This document shows, in pieces, positions 8,822-17,498 of a DNA stretch of 64,000 nucleotides. A program made the position numbers and the translations under genes. The notes under the pieces are model-generated. The model was not told the origin of the DNA. It ran no database searches and worked only from the letters and a program-made list of their open reading frames with translations. The number at the start of each line of letters is the position of its first letter. Within the stretch, counting starts at the first letter, position 1. The DNA comes from Streptomyces pseudovenezuelae. Its GTDB lineage: Bacteria; Actinomycetota; Actinomycetes; Streptomycetales; Streptomycetaceae. The stretch lies in assembly GCF_029892565.1 (NCBI RefSeq), contig NZ_JARXVH010000002.1, positions 412,501 through 476,500 of the forward strand, given 5' to 3'.

Positions 8822-10350
8822 CCGCCGCAATCACCCCGACCCCCGCAACGCCCGGCACCCCTTCGGCCACGGCCGGGCCCCTCACCTTGCGCCGTGTCCA
8901 CCTCGGCGCGGGCGGCCCGCTGAGCGATGTCCGTATCGAGGCCGGTCTCGTCTCGGCCGTCCACCCGGCGGGCGAGTCACCGCACACCGACGGGCGGAGC
9001 CACGACCTCGACGGCCGCACTCTGCTGCCGGGCCTGTGGGACTCGCACGTGCACATGGTCCAGTGGGCGGGCCTGCGCCGCCGGCTCGACGTATCCGGGG
9101 CCGGTTCGGCGCGGGAGGCCGCCGACGCGGCCGGCCGGCGAGCCGCCGCCCTGGCGCCCGGTGAGCCGATGATCGGTCACGGCTTCCGCGACGGACTGTG
9201 GCCGGACGTACCCCACAAGGACCTGCTGGACGCCCAAGTCCCCGACCGCCCCGCCCTGTTGATCAGCATGGACCTGCACTCCGCCTGGCTCAACTCGGCC
9301 GGACTCGCCCTGGTGGAGCGCGGTGACCACCCCACCGGCCTGCTGCGGGAGGACGAGTGCATCCAGGCCATGGCCAAACTCCCCACCGCCTCGGTGGAGT
9401 TGACGGACCAATGGGTGCAGGAAGCCTGCGTCGCCGCCGCGGCGCGCGGGATCACCGGCATCGTCGACTTCGAGTACGCCGACAACATCGCGGACTGGAC
9501 CCGCCGCATGAACGGCGCCGCGGTGCCGCTCCGGGTGGCGGCCTCCATCTGGCCACCGCACCTGGAGGCGGCGATCAGCGGCGGGTTCCGCACCGGCCAG
9601 ACCCTGGACACACCTGGCGGACTGCTGGAGGTCGGGCCGTTCAAGCTGCTGACGGACGGCTCTCTCAACACCCGTACCGCGCTCTGCCATGAGGCCTACC
9701 CGGGCGCGCTCCCCGGTGACCCCGGCTCCCACGGGCTGGAGCGGCTGTCCCCGTCGGAGCTGGTGTCCCTGCTGCGCCAGGCTTCCTCCCACGGGATCAC
9801 ACCCGCCGTGCACGCGGTCGGGGACCGCGCCAACGGGATGGCCCTCGACGCCTTCGAAGCGGTGCGCTGCCACGGCCGGATCGAGCACGGCCAGCTGCTC
9901 GCCCCCGAGGACATCCCGCGCTTCGCCGAACTGGGCGTCACCGTGAGCATCCAGCCCACCCACGCGGTCGACGACCGGGATGTCGCCGACCGGCACTGGC
10001 CGGGCCGCACCCACCGGGCCTACGCCTTCGCCGACCTGCTCGCCGCCGACGCCGTCCTGGAGCTGGGCTCCGACGCCCCCGTCGCGGCACTCGACCCCTG
10101 GCTCACCATCGCCTCCGCCGTGACCTGGACCGCCGACGAGCGCCCGCCATGGCATCCGGAACAGCGGATACCGGTGGCGGACGCCCTCGCCGGTTCGTCC
10201 CAGGGACGACGGCTGATCCGGGTCGGCGACCGTGCGGACCTCGTGGTGACCGACGCCGACCCGCTGACCGCGGACGCCCGGACACTGCGGGAGATGCCGG
10301 TGCACGCCACGATGCTCGCCGGTGCCTGGACCCACGGCCCGTCACTCTGA
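8818..10350 (+). CDS. YtcJ-like amidohydrolase (amidohydrolase 3 family)
   Basis: 510 aa from GTG 8818, translationally coupled to the PaiB-like gene. The metal-binding HxH of the TIM-barrel amidohydrolases is in LWDSHVHMVQW, with FKLLTDGSLN, VHAVGDRAN, RIEHGQLL and a C-terminal ELGSDAP all in the expected order. Family members hydrolyse C-N bonds of amides or formimidoyl compounds; the substrate is unknown. Position at the end of a peptide-uptake operon suggests processing of an imported amide or dipeptide derivative (inference). Confidence 0.88.
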   Translation: MTAAITPTPATPGTPSATAGPLTLRRVHLGAGGPLSDVRIEAGLVSAVHPAGESPHTDGRSHDLDGRTLLPGLWDSHVHMVQWAGLRRRLDVSGAGSAREAADAAGRRAAALAPGEPMIGHGFRDGLWPDVPHKDLLDAQVPDRPALLISMDLHSAWLNSAGLALVERGDHPTGLLREDECIQAMAKLPTASVELTDQWVQEACVAAAARGITGIVDFEYADNIADWTRRMNGAAVPLRVAASIWPPHLEAAISGGFRTGQTLDTPGGLLEVGPFKLLTDGSLNTRTALCHEAYPGALPGDPGSHGLERLSPSELVSLLRQASSHGITPAVHAVGDRANGMALDAFEAVRCHGRIEHGQLLAPEDIPRFAELGVTVSIQPTHAVDDRDVADRHWPGRTHRAYAFADLLAADAVLELGSDAPVAALDPWLTIASAVTWTADERPPWHPEQRIPVADALAGSSQGRRLIRVGDRADLVVTDADPLTADARTLREMPVHATMLAGAWTHGPSL

Positions 10351-10420
10351 CCCGAGCCGGGCACGTAACCAACAACTACGATCGCCATCGGTCCCGATCG
10401 GAAGCAACGGGAGGCGGGCG

Positions 10421-11050
10421 ATGGTGATCGAAGTTGCGGGTGTGCGGGCCCCCTCGGGGCGGGCAGCGGAGGCGGCGCTTGAGGTGTGCGCGGAGTACGC
10501 CGACCCGGCGCTCTACCACCACTCCCTGCGGTCGTACTTCTTCGGAGCGGCCTGGGCGCAGGACCGTGGCCTCGACTTCGACCGTGAGCTGGTGTTCGTC
10601 TCGGCGATGTTGCACGACCTCGCGCTCACCGCGCCCTTCGACAGCCACACGCTCCCCTTCGAGGACGCGGGCGGTCATCTGGCTCGGGTCTTCGCGGCGG
10701 GCCTGGGCTGGCCGGTCGAGCGGCGGGACCGGGCGGGCGAACTCATCGTGCTGCACATGCGGGACGACGTGGATCCGGAGCGGGACCCGGAGAGCCGTCT
10801 GCTGCAGGTGGGGACCAGCGCCGATGTCTCCGGGACGGGGCTGGACGCGTTCGAGCCCGCCTTCGCCGAGGCGCTCGTCACGGCGTACCCCCGCCTGGGG
10901 TTCGCCGCGTCCTTCGTCCGTCTCTTCCGGGACCAGGCCGGGCGGAAGCCGCGGTGCGCGGCGGCGGAGCTGGTCGCCGAGGACTGGGCGGAACGGACCC
11001 TGGCCAACCCGCTGGAGGGGCTGGCCGCGGGGACGTCGGCGGGGGAGTAG
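10421..11050 (+). CDS. HD-domain phosphohydrolase-like protein
   Basis: 209 aa from ATG 10421 with GGGAGG upstream. A His in YHHSLRSYFFG, then AMLHDLALT (HD dyad), followed by a conserved HMRDDVDPE region, are typical of HD-domain proteins related to cyanamide-hydratase-like hydrolases. The metal ligands H...HD are visible. Substrate unknown. It starts 70 bp after the amidohydrolase and may be read from it or from its own promoter. Confidence 0.75.
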   Translation: MVIEVAGVRAPSGRAAEAALEVCAEYADPALYHHSLRSYFFGAAWAQDRGLDFDRELVFVSAMLHDLALTAPFDSHTLPFEDAGGHLARVFAAGLGWPVERRDRAGELIVLHMRDDVDPERDPESRLLQVGTSADVSGTGLDAFEPAFAEALVTAYPRLGFAASFVRLFRDQAGRKPRCAAAELVAEDWAERTLANPLEGLAAGTSAGE

Positions 11051-11099
11051 TGGCTGGTGGGCGTGGGCGGCGCTGCCGGTGTGACCGGGGGATGACAGG

Positions 11100-11603
11100 A
11101 TGGGCCGCATGAGTAACGTCTACTTCGACATCACCATCAACGGCGAGGCCGCGGGCCGCATCGTGTTCCGGCTCTTCGACGACGTAGTCCCGAAGACCGC
11201 CCAGAACTTCCGTGAGCTGGCCACCGGCCAGCACGGCTACGGCTACGCGGGCTCGCCCTTCCACCGGGTCATCCCCGACTTCATGCTGCAGGGCGGCGAC
11301 TTCACCAACGGCAACGGCACCGGTGGCAAGAGCATCTGGGGCGGCGAGTTCGCCGACGAGAACTTCAAGCTCCGCCACGACCGCCCGTTCCTGTTGTCGA
11401 TGGCGAACGCGGGCCCCGGCACCAACGGCTCGCAGTTCTTCGTCACCACCGTCGTCACGCCCTGGCTGGACGGCAAGCACGTCGTCTTCGGCGAGGTCGT
11501 CGAGGGTTCGGACCTGGTCAAGAAGATCGAGTCCCTCGGCTCCCGCTCGGGCTCGCCTGCGGGCAAGGTCGTGGTCGCCGCCTCCGGGACCGTCGACCAG
11601 TAA
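11100..11603 (+). CDS. cyclophilin-type peptidyl-prolyl cis-trans isomerase
   Basis: 167 aa from ATG 11100; ATG 11109 (MSNVYFDI) is equally plausible. The cyclophilin core is complete: [15 protein letters not shown], then [16 protein letters not shown] and [12 protein letters not shown]. No signal peptide, so cytoplasmic. It catalyses proline isomerisation during folding. A strong hairpin follows the stop. Confidence 0.96.
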   Translation: MGRMSNVYFDITINGEAAGRIVFRLFDDVVPKTAQNFRELATGQHGYGYAGSPFHRVIPDFMLQGGDFTNGNGTGGKSIWGGEFADENFKLRHDRPFLLSMANAGPGTNGSQFFVTTVVTPWLDGKHVVFGEVVEGSDLVKKIESLGSRSGSPAGKVVVAASGTVDQ

Positions 11604-11620
11604 AAGCCCTGAGCACGTTG

Positions 11621-11650
11621 TCGTCACCGGCCCGCAGCGGCCGGTGACGA
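11621..11650. terminator. bidirectional terminator hairpin
   Basis: A perfect 12-bp stem (TCGTCACCGGCC with its complement) and a 6-nt loop lie between the convergent cyclophilin and SnoaL-like genes. There is no long T tract, as is common in Streptomyces. Confidence 0.75.
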
Positions 11651-11673
11651 CACCACCTCTCGGTGACCGGCGC

Positions 11674-12102
11674 TCAGTTCGGCGGAGGCTCCAGCGCGCC
11701 GAGCTGTTGCAGCATCGCCAAGTCGTCGCGTACCGCCCAGCGTTCGGCGATCCGTCCGTCGACCAGCCGGTAGGCGAAGGCGACGTCTCTGCGGAAGGTC
11801 CCGCTCGGTACGTCGAACCCGCGGAACGTTCCGCCGGGCCACTCGTGCTCTCGAACGCCGAACTGGACGACCAGGTCGCCCTCCGCGACCGTGTGCGACT
11901 CCACCCAACGGGCCGGGTGTTGATCACGGCGGGCCCGCAGCAGGAACCGCCGCGTGCCCTCGATCCCGGTCGGCATGCCGGGTGCCAATGCGTGGTTGAC
12001 CATGTCGGGCGTGCACAGCGCATCCAGACGACCGAGATCGCCGCCGCCGTTGCCCAGCTCGTCGAACTCGCGAACGACCGTCTTGTTGCGCTCCGTATCC
12101 AC
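11674..12102 (-). CDS. SnoaL-like/NTF2-fold protein
   Basis: 142 aa from ATG 12102. The sequence pattern (ERNKTVVREFDELGN at the start, CTPDMVNHALAPGMPTG, a mid-strand VESHTVAEGDLVVQF, and RLVDGRIAERWAVRDD at the end) is that of SnoaL-like polyketide-cyclase/ester-cyclase family proteins with the NTF2 cone fold. Many stand-alone members have no known substrate. It lies divergent from the MFS gene. Confidence 0.8.
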   Translation of the reverse strand: MDTERNKTVVREFDELGNGGGDLGRLDALCTPDMVNHALAPGMPTGIEGTRRFLLRARRDQHPARWVESHTVAEGDLVVQFGVREHEWPGGTFRGFDVPSGTFRRDVAFAYRLVDGRIAERWAVRDDLAMLQQLGALEPPPN

Positions 12103-12231
12103 CCCGCCGAGTGTTCAACAGCCGCCCGTCGAGCACAACGCGACCGTGTGCCAGGAGCCGGTTCACTTTCGTCCAAACGCCGTCGATCTTTGTCCATGGA
12201 CCGGCCCATCGGTACGGGTGAGGGTGGCCCC

Positions 12232-13491
12232 ATGACCGAATTCGGGCTCAGGGACACGGAGTTACCGCTACGCGGGCACCCTGCGCGGCAACGGACGCCG
12301 AGTGGACTGGTCGCGCTGGCACTTGGCGGCTTCGGCATCGGACTGACCGAGTTCCTGATCGCCGGGCTGCTGCCGCAGGTGGCGTCGAGTCTCGCGGTGT
12401 CCGAGGCGGCGGCGGGCTGGCTGATCTCCGGATACGCGTTGAGCGTCGCCATCGGCGCGATCGCGCTGACCGCGGCGACGGCACGACTGCCCCGCAAAGG
12501 CGTGCTGATCGGCCTGGTGGCCCTGTTCGTCATCGGCAACCTGCTCTCCGCCGTCGCGCCGAGCTATCAGGTGATGCTGCTCGGGCGGATCGTCGCGGCG
12601 CTGTGCCACGGTTCGTTCTTCGGCATCGGCTCGCTGGTCGCCCGCGGCCTGGTCGCCCCGGAGAAGAAGTCCCGCGCGGTGGCGGTCATGTTCGCCGGGC
12701 TGACGGTCGCCAACGTGCTGGGCGTGCCCTTCGGTGCGCTGGTCGGCGAGCGCTGGGGCTGGCGGGCCGCCTTCTGGGCGGTCACCGGAATCGGCGTACT
12801 CGCGCTGGGGGGCATCGCGGCGCTCGTCCCGGACAGCGCGGGAGAGACACGACGGCCGCCGACAGCGCAGGTCCACTCAGCTCCCGTACCGCCCATAGGC
12901 CTGCGGGATCAGTTCCGCGCGTTCCGCTCCTGGCAGGCCTGGCTGACCCTGACGGCCACCGCGCTCGGCTATGGCGGGATGTTCGGCGCGTTCAGCTACA
13001 TCGCCTACACGTTCACCGAGGTCGGCGGCTTCTCGCCGTCGGACGTCGCCTGGTTGCTGATGGTGTACGGCGTCGGCCTGGTCGTCGGCAACCTGATCGG
13101 CGGACGAGCGGCCGACCACGACCGTGACCGCGCCCTGATCATGGCCCTGCTCGGCCTCACGATCACCTTGGCCCTGTTCGGCCTGCTGGCCGCCAACGCC
13201 TCCGCCTCGGTCATCCTGGTGTTCCTGATGGGGGTGTTCGGTTTCGCCGGCGTCCCCGGGATGATCACGCGCGTCACCGACTACGCCCACGGGGCAGCGC
13301 TGGCAGCCAGCGCCAACGTGTCCGCGTCCAACGTCGGCAACGCCCTCGGCGCCTGGCTCGGAGGCGTGGCCATCAGCGCGGGCCTCGGCTACACCGCGCC
13401 GCTCTACGTCGGTGCCGGCATCGTCCTGATCTCCGTCGTCGTCATGGTCGTTGCGGCACACCGAGCGAGGTTTCCGGCAGCGGACTCATAA
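12232..13491 (+). CDS. MFS transporter, drug/arabinose-efflux type
   Basis: About 419 aa from ATG 12232 (purine-rich GAGGGTGG upstream; ATG 12196 is a longer option). Twelve membrane segments can be followed, with ALGGFGIGLTEFLIAGLLPQ in TM1 and RIVAALCHGSFFGIGS in the fourth-to-fifth segment, as in the DHA1 NepI/CmlR-like family. Likely proton-coupled export. The last codons (FPAADS) and the TAA stop run into the 3' half of a tRNA at the edge of the integrated element, so the original C-terminus may have been altered by the insertion. Confidence 0.9.
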   Translation: MTEFGLRDTELPLRGHPARQRTPSGLVALALGGFGIGLTEFLIAGLLPQVASSLAVSEAAAGWLISGYALSVAIGAIALTAATARLPRKGVLIGLVALFVIGNLLSAVAPSYQVMLLGRIVAALCHGSFFGIGSLVARGLVAPEKKSRAVAVMFAGLTVANVLGVPFGALVGERWGWRAAFWAVTGIGVLALGGIAALVPDSAGETRRPPTAQVHSAPVPPIGLRDQFRAFRSWQAWLTLTATALGYGGMFGAFSYIAYTFTEVGGFSPSDVAWLLMVYGVGLVVGNLIGGRAADHDRDRALIMALLGLTITLALFGLLAANASASVILVFLMGVFGFAGVPGMITRVTDYAHGAALAASANVSASNVGNALGAWLGGVAISAGLGYTAPLYVGAGIVLISVVVMVVAAHRARFPAADS

Positions 13492-13529
13492 TCCGCCGGC
13501 CGTGGGTTCGAGTCCCACCCGCCCCACCA
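13477..13529 (+). tRNA. 3' half of a tRNA(CAT), attachment-site copy
   Basis: An anticodon arm GCGGA-CTCATAA-TCCGC, a T arm GTGGG-TTCGAGT-CCCAC, a 7-nt acceptor strand CCGCCCC, a discriminator A and an encoded CCA are all present. The 5' half (acceptor strand GGGGCGG and D arm) is missing: upstream is MFS coding sequence. This is therefore not a working tRNA gene. Beside an integrase gene it is best read as an att site carried by the element. Confidence 0.75.
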
Positions 13530-13610
13530 CTCGCTACGCGAGAAGAAACCTTCTGACCAGGCATTTTCCCGGTCGGGGCGAGGGTGTGAGGGTCCTGGCG
13601 ACCCCGTCGT

Positions 13611-13628
13611 GATCATGATTTCATGATC
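13611..13628. repeat. perfect palindrome in the attachment region
   Basis: GATCATGA-TT-TCATGATC is an 8-bp perfect inverted repeat between the tRNA half and the integrase stop. It is a candidate site for an integrase accessory or excision factor. Confidence 0.45.
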
Positions 13629-13629
13629 G

Positions 13630-13647
13630 TCTGGACAAATTCTGGAC
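13630..13647 (+). repeat. paired TCTGGAC direct repeats, candidate integrase arm sites
   Basis: TCTGGAC occurs at 13630-13636 and 13641-13647, 11 bp apart, which is about one helical turn. Short directly repeated arm-type sites beside the core are usual for tyrosine integrases. Function inferred from position only. Confidence 0.4.
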
Positions 13648-13652
13648 GCGGG

Positions 13653-15560
13653 TCACGCGGCGCGTGAACGGGCCCTTCTCTGCCTGTTGTTGCGGCGGAG
13701 AGGAGCGGGGTGCGAGGTGTCCCACCCCGCGATGCTCGGAGTCTCCGTTCGGGCGATAGTGAAGCGGAGGAGGGCGAACTCCTGGCGCTGATCACCCTGG
13801 TACTGGTCGTTGAAGTTCTCGATCCGGACCAGCTCTAGTTCGTTGCTCGTGCAGTGGTCGCGCATCCACTTCACGGCGGCATTGGCGGCGTCGTCCTGGC
13901 CTCGGCCGGCGAGGCTGACCAGGCCGAGCAGATCGGAGTCGGGCCCGATCTGAGCGCCTACGGACCAGTCCTCGCCCGCCTGGCGCGCGCCGTGGGCGAA
14001 GAAGACAGCGAGGTCGCCCTGCCAGGTCGTCTCGGGGATCTCTAGCGGCGTGTGCACCTTGTAGGGGACTTCGCGGGGGACGACGGAGATGACCGACTCG
14101 GCCTCGGCCCTCATCATCTCGGGCAGGACGCTGGTGTAGGTGTCGGAGGTGATCTGGCGTGAGGAGTGTCCCAATTTCTCCTGGACCACCTTGATGTCGT
14201 TCCCCGCGAGTAGGGAGAGCGTGGCCGCCAGGTGGCGAAGGTCGTGGAGACGGACCGGCGGCAGGCCGGACAGCTCCACGAGACGGGTGAAGCGTCTGGA
14301 GATCCAGTCAGGGTGCAGCGCCTCACCGTTCTCGTGCGTCCACACGCGACCGGTCTCGACGTAGGCAGCTCCCCACTCCTGGCGCTTCTGCTCCTGCTTC
14401 GTGCGGAAGCTCACCAGGTTGTCGGCGGACTCCAGGCTCAGCGACACGGTGCGGACGCTCTCCGCCTTCGGTGTCTCGCCGTATAGCTGGTAGGCGACTT
14501 CCACGATCTGCTGGGAGATCCGGAGCCAGAGGGCGTCGATGCTGACCTCCCTCCACGGCACCGCGGCCATCTCGCCGCGCCGGGGGCCGAGGAAGATGAA
14601 CGAGTGCCACAGCTCGTAGAGCCAGTCGTCCTTGACGAAGTCGAGGAACTCCCCAGTCAGCTTGGGTGTCCAGACCATGACCGGGCCGGGCTTCTCTCCG
14701 GTGCGCTTCCAGTGTTCGACGCGCTCTGGCGTCCAGACGATGGGCTTCGGCCGTGTGACCGACGGAAGCTCGACGAGCTGCGACCAGTTCTTGGCGAATG
14801 CCTGCTCGCGCTTGATCCCCCAGGTGAGCGCCGAGCTGAGGGTGTCGTTGACGCGGTGCATGGTTGCGGGTGAGGTGACCTTTCGCAGGCCCCTGCGGCC
14901 CTCGCGTAGAGCCATGTTGGCCTCCAGGAAGGCTTGCCGGTAGGGGCGGCGTTCTTCCCTCTTGGCGTAGCCAGCGGTCTTCACCCAGGCCCGGTGGGCC
15001 TCATCCCGAGCCTCCTGGAGTTCCGTCACGCGGAGCCGGTGGAGGATGCGCTCCGCGTTCTCCCTCTCGATCGCGTTGTACATGAGGTCGAGGTGGCGGA
15101 CCTTGAGGTCGCGTCGCTTGATGTGTCCCAGGTGTGGGACGAGGTAGTTGTCGAGGTGCTCCTGATAGCCGTGGCGAGTGGTGCGTGCGAGGGACTTCTT
15201 AGCCTTGATCCAGCGAAGGAAGAAGGCGCCGCACGTCTCGTCGGACAGTACGTCGGTGCCGGCGGTGGCGGCGTCGTACAGTTCCTTCGCCTTCCGCTGT
15301 GCGTCCGTCTTCTTGGCGAACCCGCCGCGCCGGACGCGCTGACGCTTGCCGCCCTCGCCGGGCTCCAGCTCGAAATACAGGTGCCAGGTACCGTGGTCCT
15401 TCTCTTCGAGCTTCGGGCAGCTCGCGCCGATCTTGCGCATCTTCAGCTTGCCGTTGGCATCCTTCTGCGGTCTGCCGTCCTCGTCTATGACGGGCTCCTG
15501 GCAGGCGCAACGCCGCATGTAGCTGGGGTCGAACACGGATACCCCCTTCGTGGCCTTCAC
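13653..15560 (-). CDS. int: tyrosine recombinase/integrase with C-terminal extension
   Basis: 635 aa from GTG 15560. An N-terminal Cys-containing Arm-like region (CACQEP...CPKLEEKDHG) precedes a SAM-like core-binding domain (residues about 95-300) and the catalytic domain. Catalytic residues are visible: Arg in LGPRRGEMAAV (about 325), RLHDLRHLAAT (HxLR), the GHSS motif and the nucleophile Tyr in ITSDTYTSVLPEM (about 475). About 145 residues follow the catalytic domain, an unusual extension of unknown role. It catalyses integration and excision of the element at the adjacent att site. A palindromic operator sits in front of it. Confidence 0.93.
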   Translation of the reverse strand: MKATKGVSVFDPSYMRRCACQEPVIDEDGRPQKDANGKLKMRKIGASCPKLEEKDHGTWHLYFELEPGEGGKRQRVRRGGFAKKTDAQRKAKELYDAATAGTDVLSDETCGAFFLRWIKAKKSLARTTRHGYQEHLDNYLVPHLGHIKRRDLKVRHLDLMYNAIERENAERILHRLRVTELQEARDEAHRAWVKTAGYAKREERRPYRQAFLEANMALREGRRGLRKVTSPATMHRVNDTLSSALTWGIKREQAFAKNWSQLVELPSVTRPKPIVWTPERVEHWKRTGEKPGPVMVWTPKLTGEFLDFVKDDWLYELWHSFIFLGPRRGEMAAVPWREVSIDALWLRISQQIVEVAYQLYGETPKAESVRTVSLSLESADNLVSFRTKQEQKRQEWGAAYVETGRVWTHENGEALHPDWISRRFTRLVELSGLPPVRLHDLRHLAATLSLLAGNDIKVVQEKLGHSSRQITSDTYTSVLPEMMRAEAESVISVVPREVPYKVHTPLEIPETTWQGDLAVFFAHGARQAGEDWSVGAQIGPDSDLLGLVSLAGRGQDDAANAAVKWMRDHCTSNELELVRIENFNDQYQGDQRQEFALLRFTIARTETPSIAGWDTSHPAPLRRNNRQRRARSRAA

Positions 15561-15608
15561 TTGTGGAACTTCTGTGCCGGTCTATGTCGACCGAGTCTCT
15601 ATCTTGCC

Positions 15609-15626
15609 CCAACACTCCAGTGTTGG
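15609..15626. promoter_or_regulatory. palindromic operator between integrase and HTH gene
   Basis: CCAACACT-CC-AGTGTTGG is a perfect 8-bp dyad, and ACTCC...GGAGT gives a second overlapping dyad. It lies 49 bp upstream of the integrase start and in front of the divergent HTH gene, so it suits a repressor or excisionase controlling both. Confidence 0.5.
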
Positions 15627-15672
15627 AGTATCCTTACGGCATGTTGGCGTGGGGGAGAACGCGACAACGGGA

Positions 15673-15924
15673 ATGACAACGAAGGACGCATCTGTAGCTA
15701 CGGACGCCGGGATCAGTTCGATGACCCTGGAGGAACTACTCGCGCTGCCACCGACTGTGAACGTTGTGACGGCTGCGCGGGCGCTGGGGATTGGCACACA
15801 CAAGGCTTATAACTTGATCAAGGAGGGGTCTTTCCCCGTGCAGACGCTCCCTCTGGGTGGCACGGTGAGAGTCCCCACTGCTGCACTGTGGCAAGTGCTC
15901 GGGGTGACGCCACTGGTGCAGTGA
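15673..15924 (+). CDS. xis: small HTH protein, excisionase-like
   Basis: 83 aa from ATG 15673; ATG 15721 would give 67 aa. The core MTLEELLALPPTVNVVTAAR, then LGIGTHKAYNLIKEGSFPV and LPLGGTVRVPTAALWQVLG, is the MerR-like winged helix of excisionase/Mrr-type small DNA-binding proteins common beside Streptomyces integrases. Divergent from int over the palindrome. It probably bends the att arms during excision or regulates int. Confidence 0.7.
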   Translation: MTTKDASVATDAGISSMTLEELLALPPTVNVVTAARALGIGTHKAYNLIKEGSFPVQTLPLGGTVRVPTAALWQVLGVTPLVQ

Positions 15925-16029
15925 TCGCGTAGCCCTGAGTCTGTCGGTCTCGCTGGGCCATAGCTCGGACATGTGCCGTGGCCTAGGATCAGGCGGCTAC
16001 GGGCGCACGAGACGAGAACGGACCACCGC

Positions 16030-16989
16030 ATGCCACGGCTCTACGGTTTCGATGACGCCTCACGTCGTCGGCTACGTGATGACGAAGTGGACGCGACCCG
16101 CCAGATGGTGAGCCGGGCGCTGAGCGGTCAGTCCAACCAGGATGTTGCCGTATGGGCGAATGGTGAGGGCTACCGGGGGACTCTCGGCGGAGAGTGGAAG
16201 GACGCGTCGGTTGGACGCCTGTTCCGCAATCCGGCGATTGCCGGACTGCGTTACGACGATGACGGGGAACTCGTCGACGCGGGCCACCCTGGCGCCATCA
16301 CGCGCGAAGAGTTCGAGGCCCTTCTGGCGCGGGAGCAGGCTCGCCGCACGAAGGATGCAGAGCCAGCGTACGACTATCTCCTGACCGGTGGAGGCAGTAC
16401 CTGCGGCATTTGCAATCACGACCTCGGGGGTGCCCGTACCAATGTGGGCACGCCTGGGTACCGCTGTCGCCCGAAGGACAAGAAGGGGATCGGCGGCTGC
16501 GGAGAGGTCCGGATCGATGCCGAACTGTTGGAGGATTACGTCGGAGAGTACGTCGCCGCAGAACTCCTCAAGCCTCGCATCCGCTCCCAGATCGTCAAGG
16601 CCCAAGACGCCGTGCGCAAGAAGGCTGACAGCCTGAAGCGGGAGATCAAGGATCTTGAGGAACGCCAGGCTGAACTCGGCAGGCTCTATGGAAACCGTGA
16701 GATCAGCAGCGAGGCACTGGTAGCCGGGGAGCGTGAGATCGCGGCCAACCTCAAGGACATCCGGCCGCGCCTTCGGTACGCCGAGCAGATGGTGAACTTC
16801 TCCCTCGGCCATGCCAAGGACCTGGTGAAGTGGTGGAACACTGCACCCACCGCGTCGAAGCGAGCCATCACGCTGCTCCTCTTGGAGAAGATCGAGGTGT
16901 TCGCCGCGAGCGCCCGAGGTGTCCGGACAGTCGAGCCGGGACGAGTCGTACTTCACTGGCGAAAACTGTCAGACACGTCAGGTGGCTGA
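16030..16989 (+). pseudogene. large serine recombinase lacking its catalytic domain
   Basis: About 319 aa from ATG 16030 (GTG 15973 gives 338 aa). The sequence begins at the recombinase domain (RLYGFDD..., then VGRLFRNPAIAGLRY), continues into the zinc-ribbon domain (CGICNHDLGG, then YRC...GCGEVRIDAELLEDYV) and a long coiled coil (KKADSLKREIKDLEERQAEL), ending in VVLHWRK. The N-terminal resolvase domain with the nucleophilic Ser is missing and I do not find it in the upstream frames. As it stands it should bind DNA but not cut it. Either a remnant of an earlier integration system or a retained DNA-binding regulator. Confidence 0.8.
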
Positions 16990-17160
16990 GTCCGCCACCC
17001 GTGATGTGAGCCATCTGCTCACCATCGACATGGTCATCAGTCCCGTGATCAGTGAGTACGGCGAGCCGGCCAGGACCGGGGCGATGATTTCCTCGTGCCG
17101 CAATGGCCAGAGGGAGCCCAGGCCCAGGTAGACCAAGAGGTAGACGGTGACACCTAGCAC
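16978..17160 (-). CDS. small two-helix membrane protein, possibly truncated
   Basis: 60 aa from GTG 17160. Two hydrophobic segments (LGVTVYLLVYLGLGSL and LITGLMTMSMVSRWL) are separated by a charged loop. The same frame stays open upstream with coding-like sequence (ITDESTEFTTDYVVV) but has no start codon before a stop, so the N-terminus may have been lost. It overlaps the 3' end of the recombinase remnant by 12 nt on the opposite strand. Function unknown. Confidence 0.4.
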   Translation of the reverse strand: MLGVTVYLLVYLGLGSLWPLRHEEIIAPVLAGSPYSLITGLMTMSMVSRWLTSRVADSAT

Positions 17161-17498
17161 GACGACATAGTCGGTCGTGAACTCCGTGCTCTCGTCGGTG
17201 ATGTTGACAAACAGCGGCAGCGGCCTGCCTTCAACACCTCATGGCTATAGGTGCAGTCGACGAGCATCAGCTGAGGACGGCGGCGTTGTTCATGTCGGTC
17301 GCAGACTGGATCACGTCCGCTACCGCCGGGCCGGCGAGGACCATGCCCACTGTGCGGATGCCGATAGCCCCGGCGCGGGTAAATCGGGCTACGCGGTGGT
17401 CGCTTCGGTCACGCTGACACAAGGTTCCTAAGTGGAGAGAACGGTGTCCACCGGGCCGATCACAGCGCACAGGGCGAAGATTGAACGTCCCGCCTGGT
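17161..17498. other. remnant-like interval with no convincing gene
   Basis: A minus-strand frame at 17267-17400 reads like coding sequence (GAIGIRTVGMVLAGPAVADV...) but has no plausible start and is interrupted upstream. It is probably the tail of a decayed gene. Confidence 0.4.

Noticed and set aside
17161..17498. Possible 67-84-residue ORFs on both strands
   Set aside because: No usable start and mixed coding character; treated as remnant.
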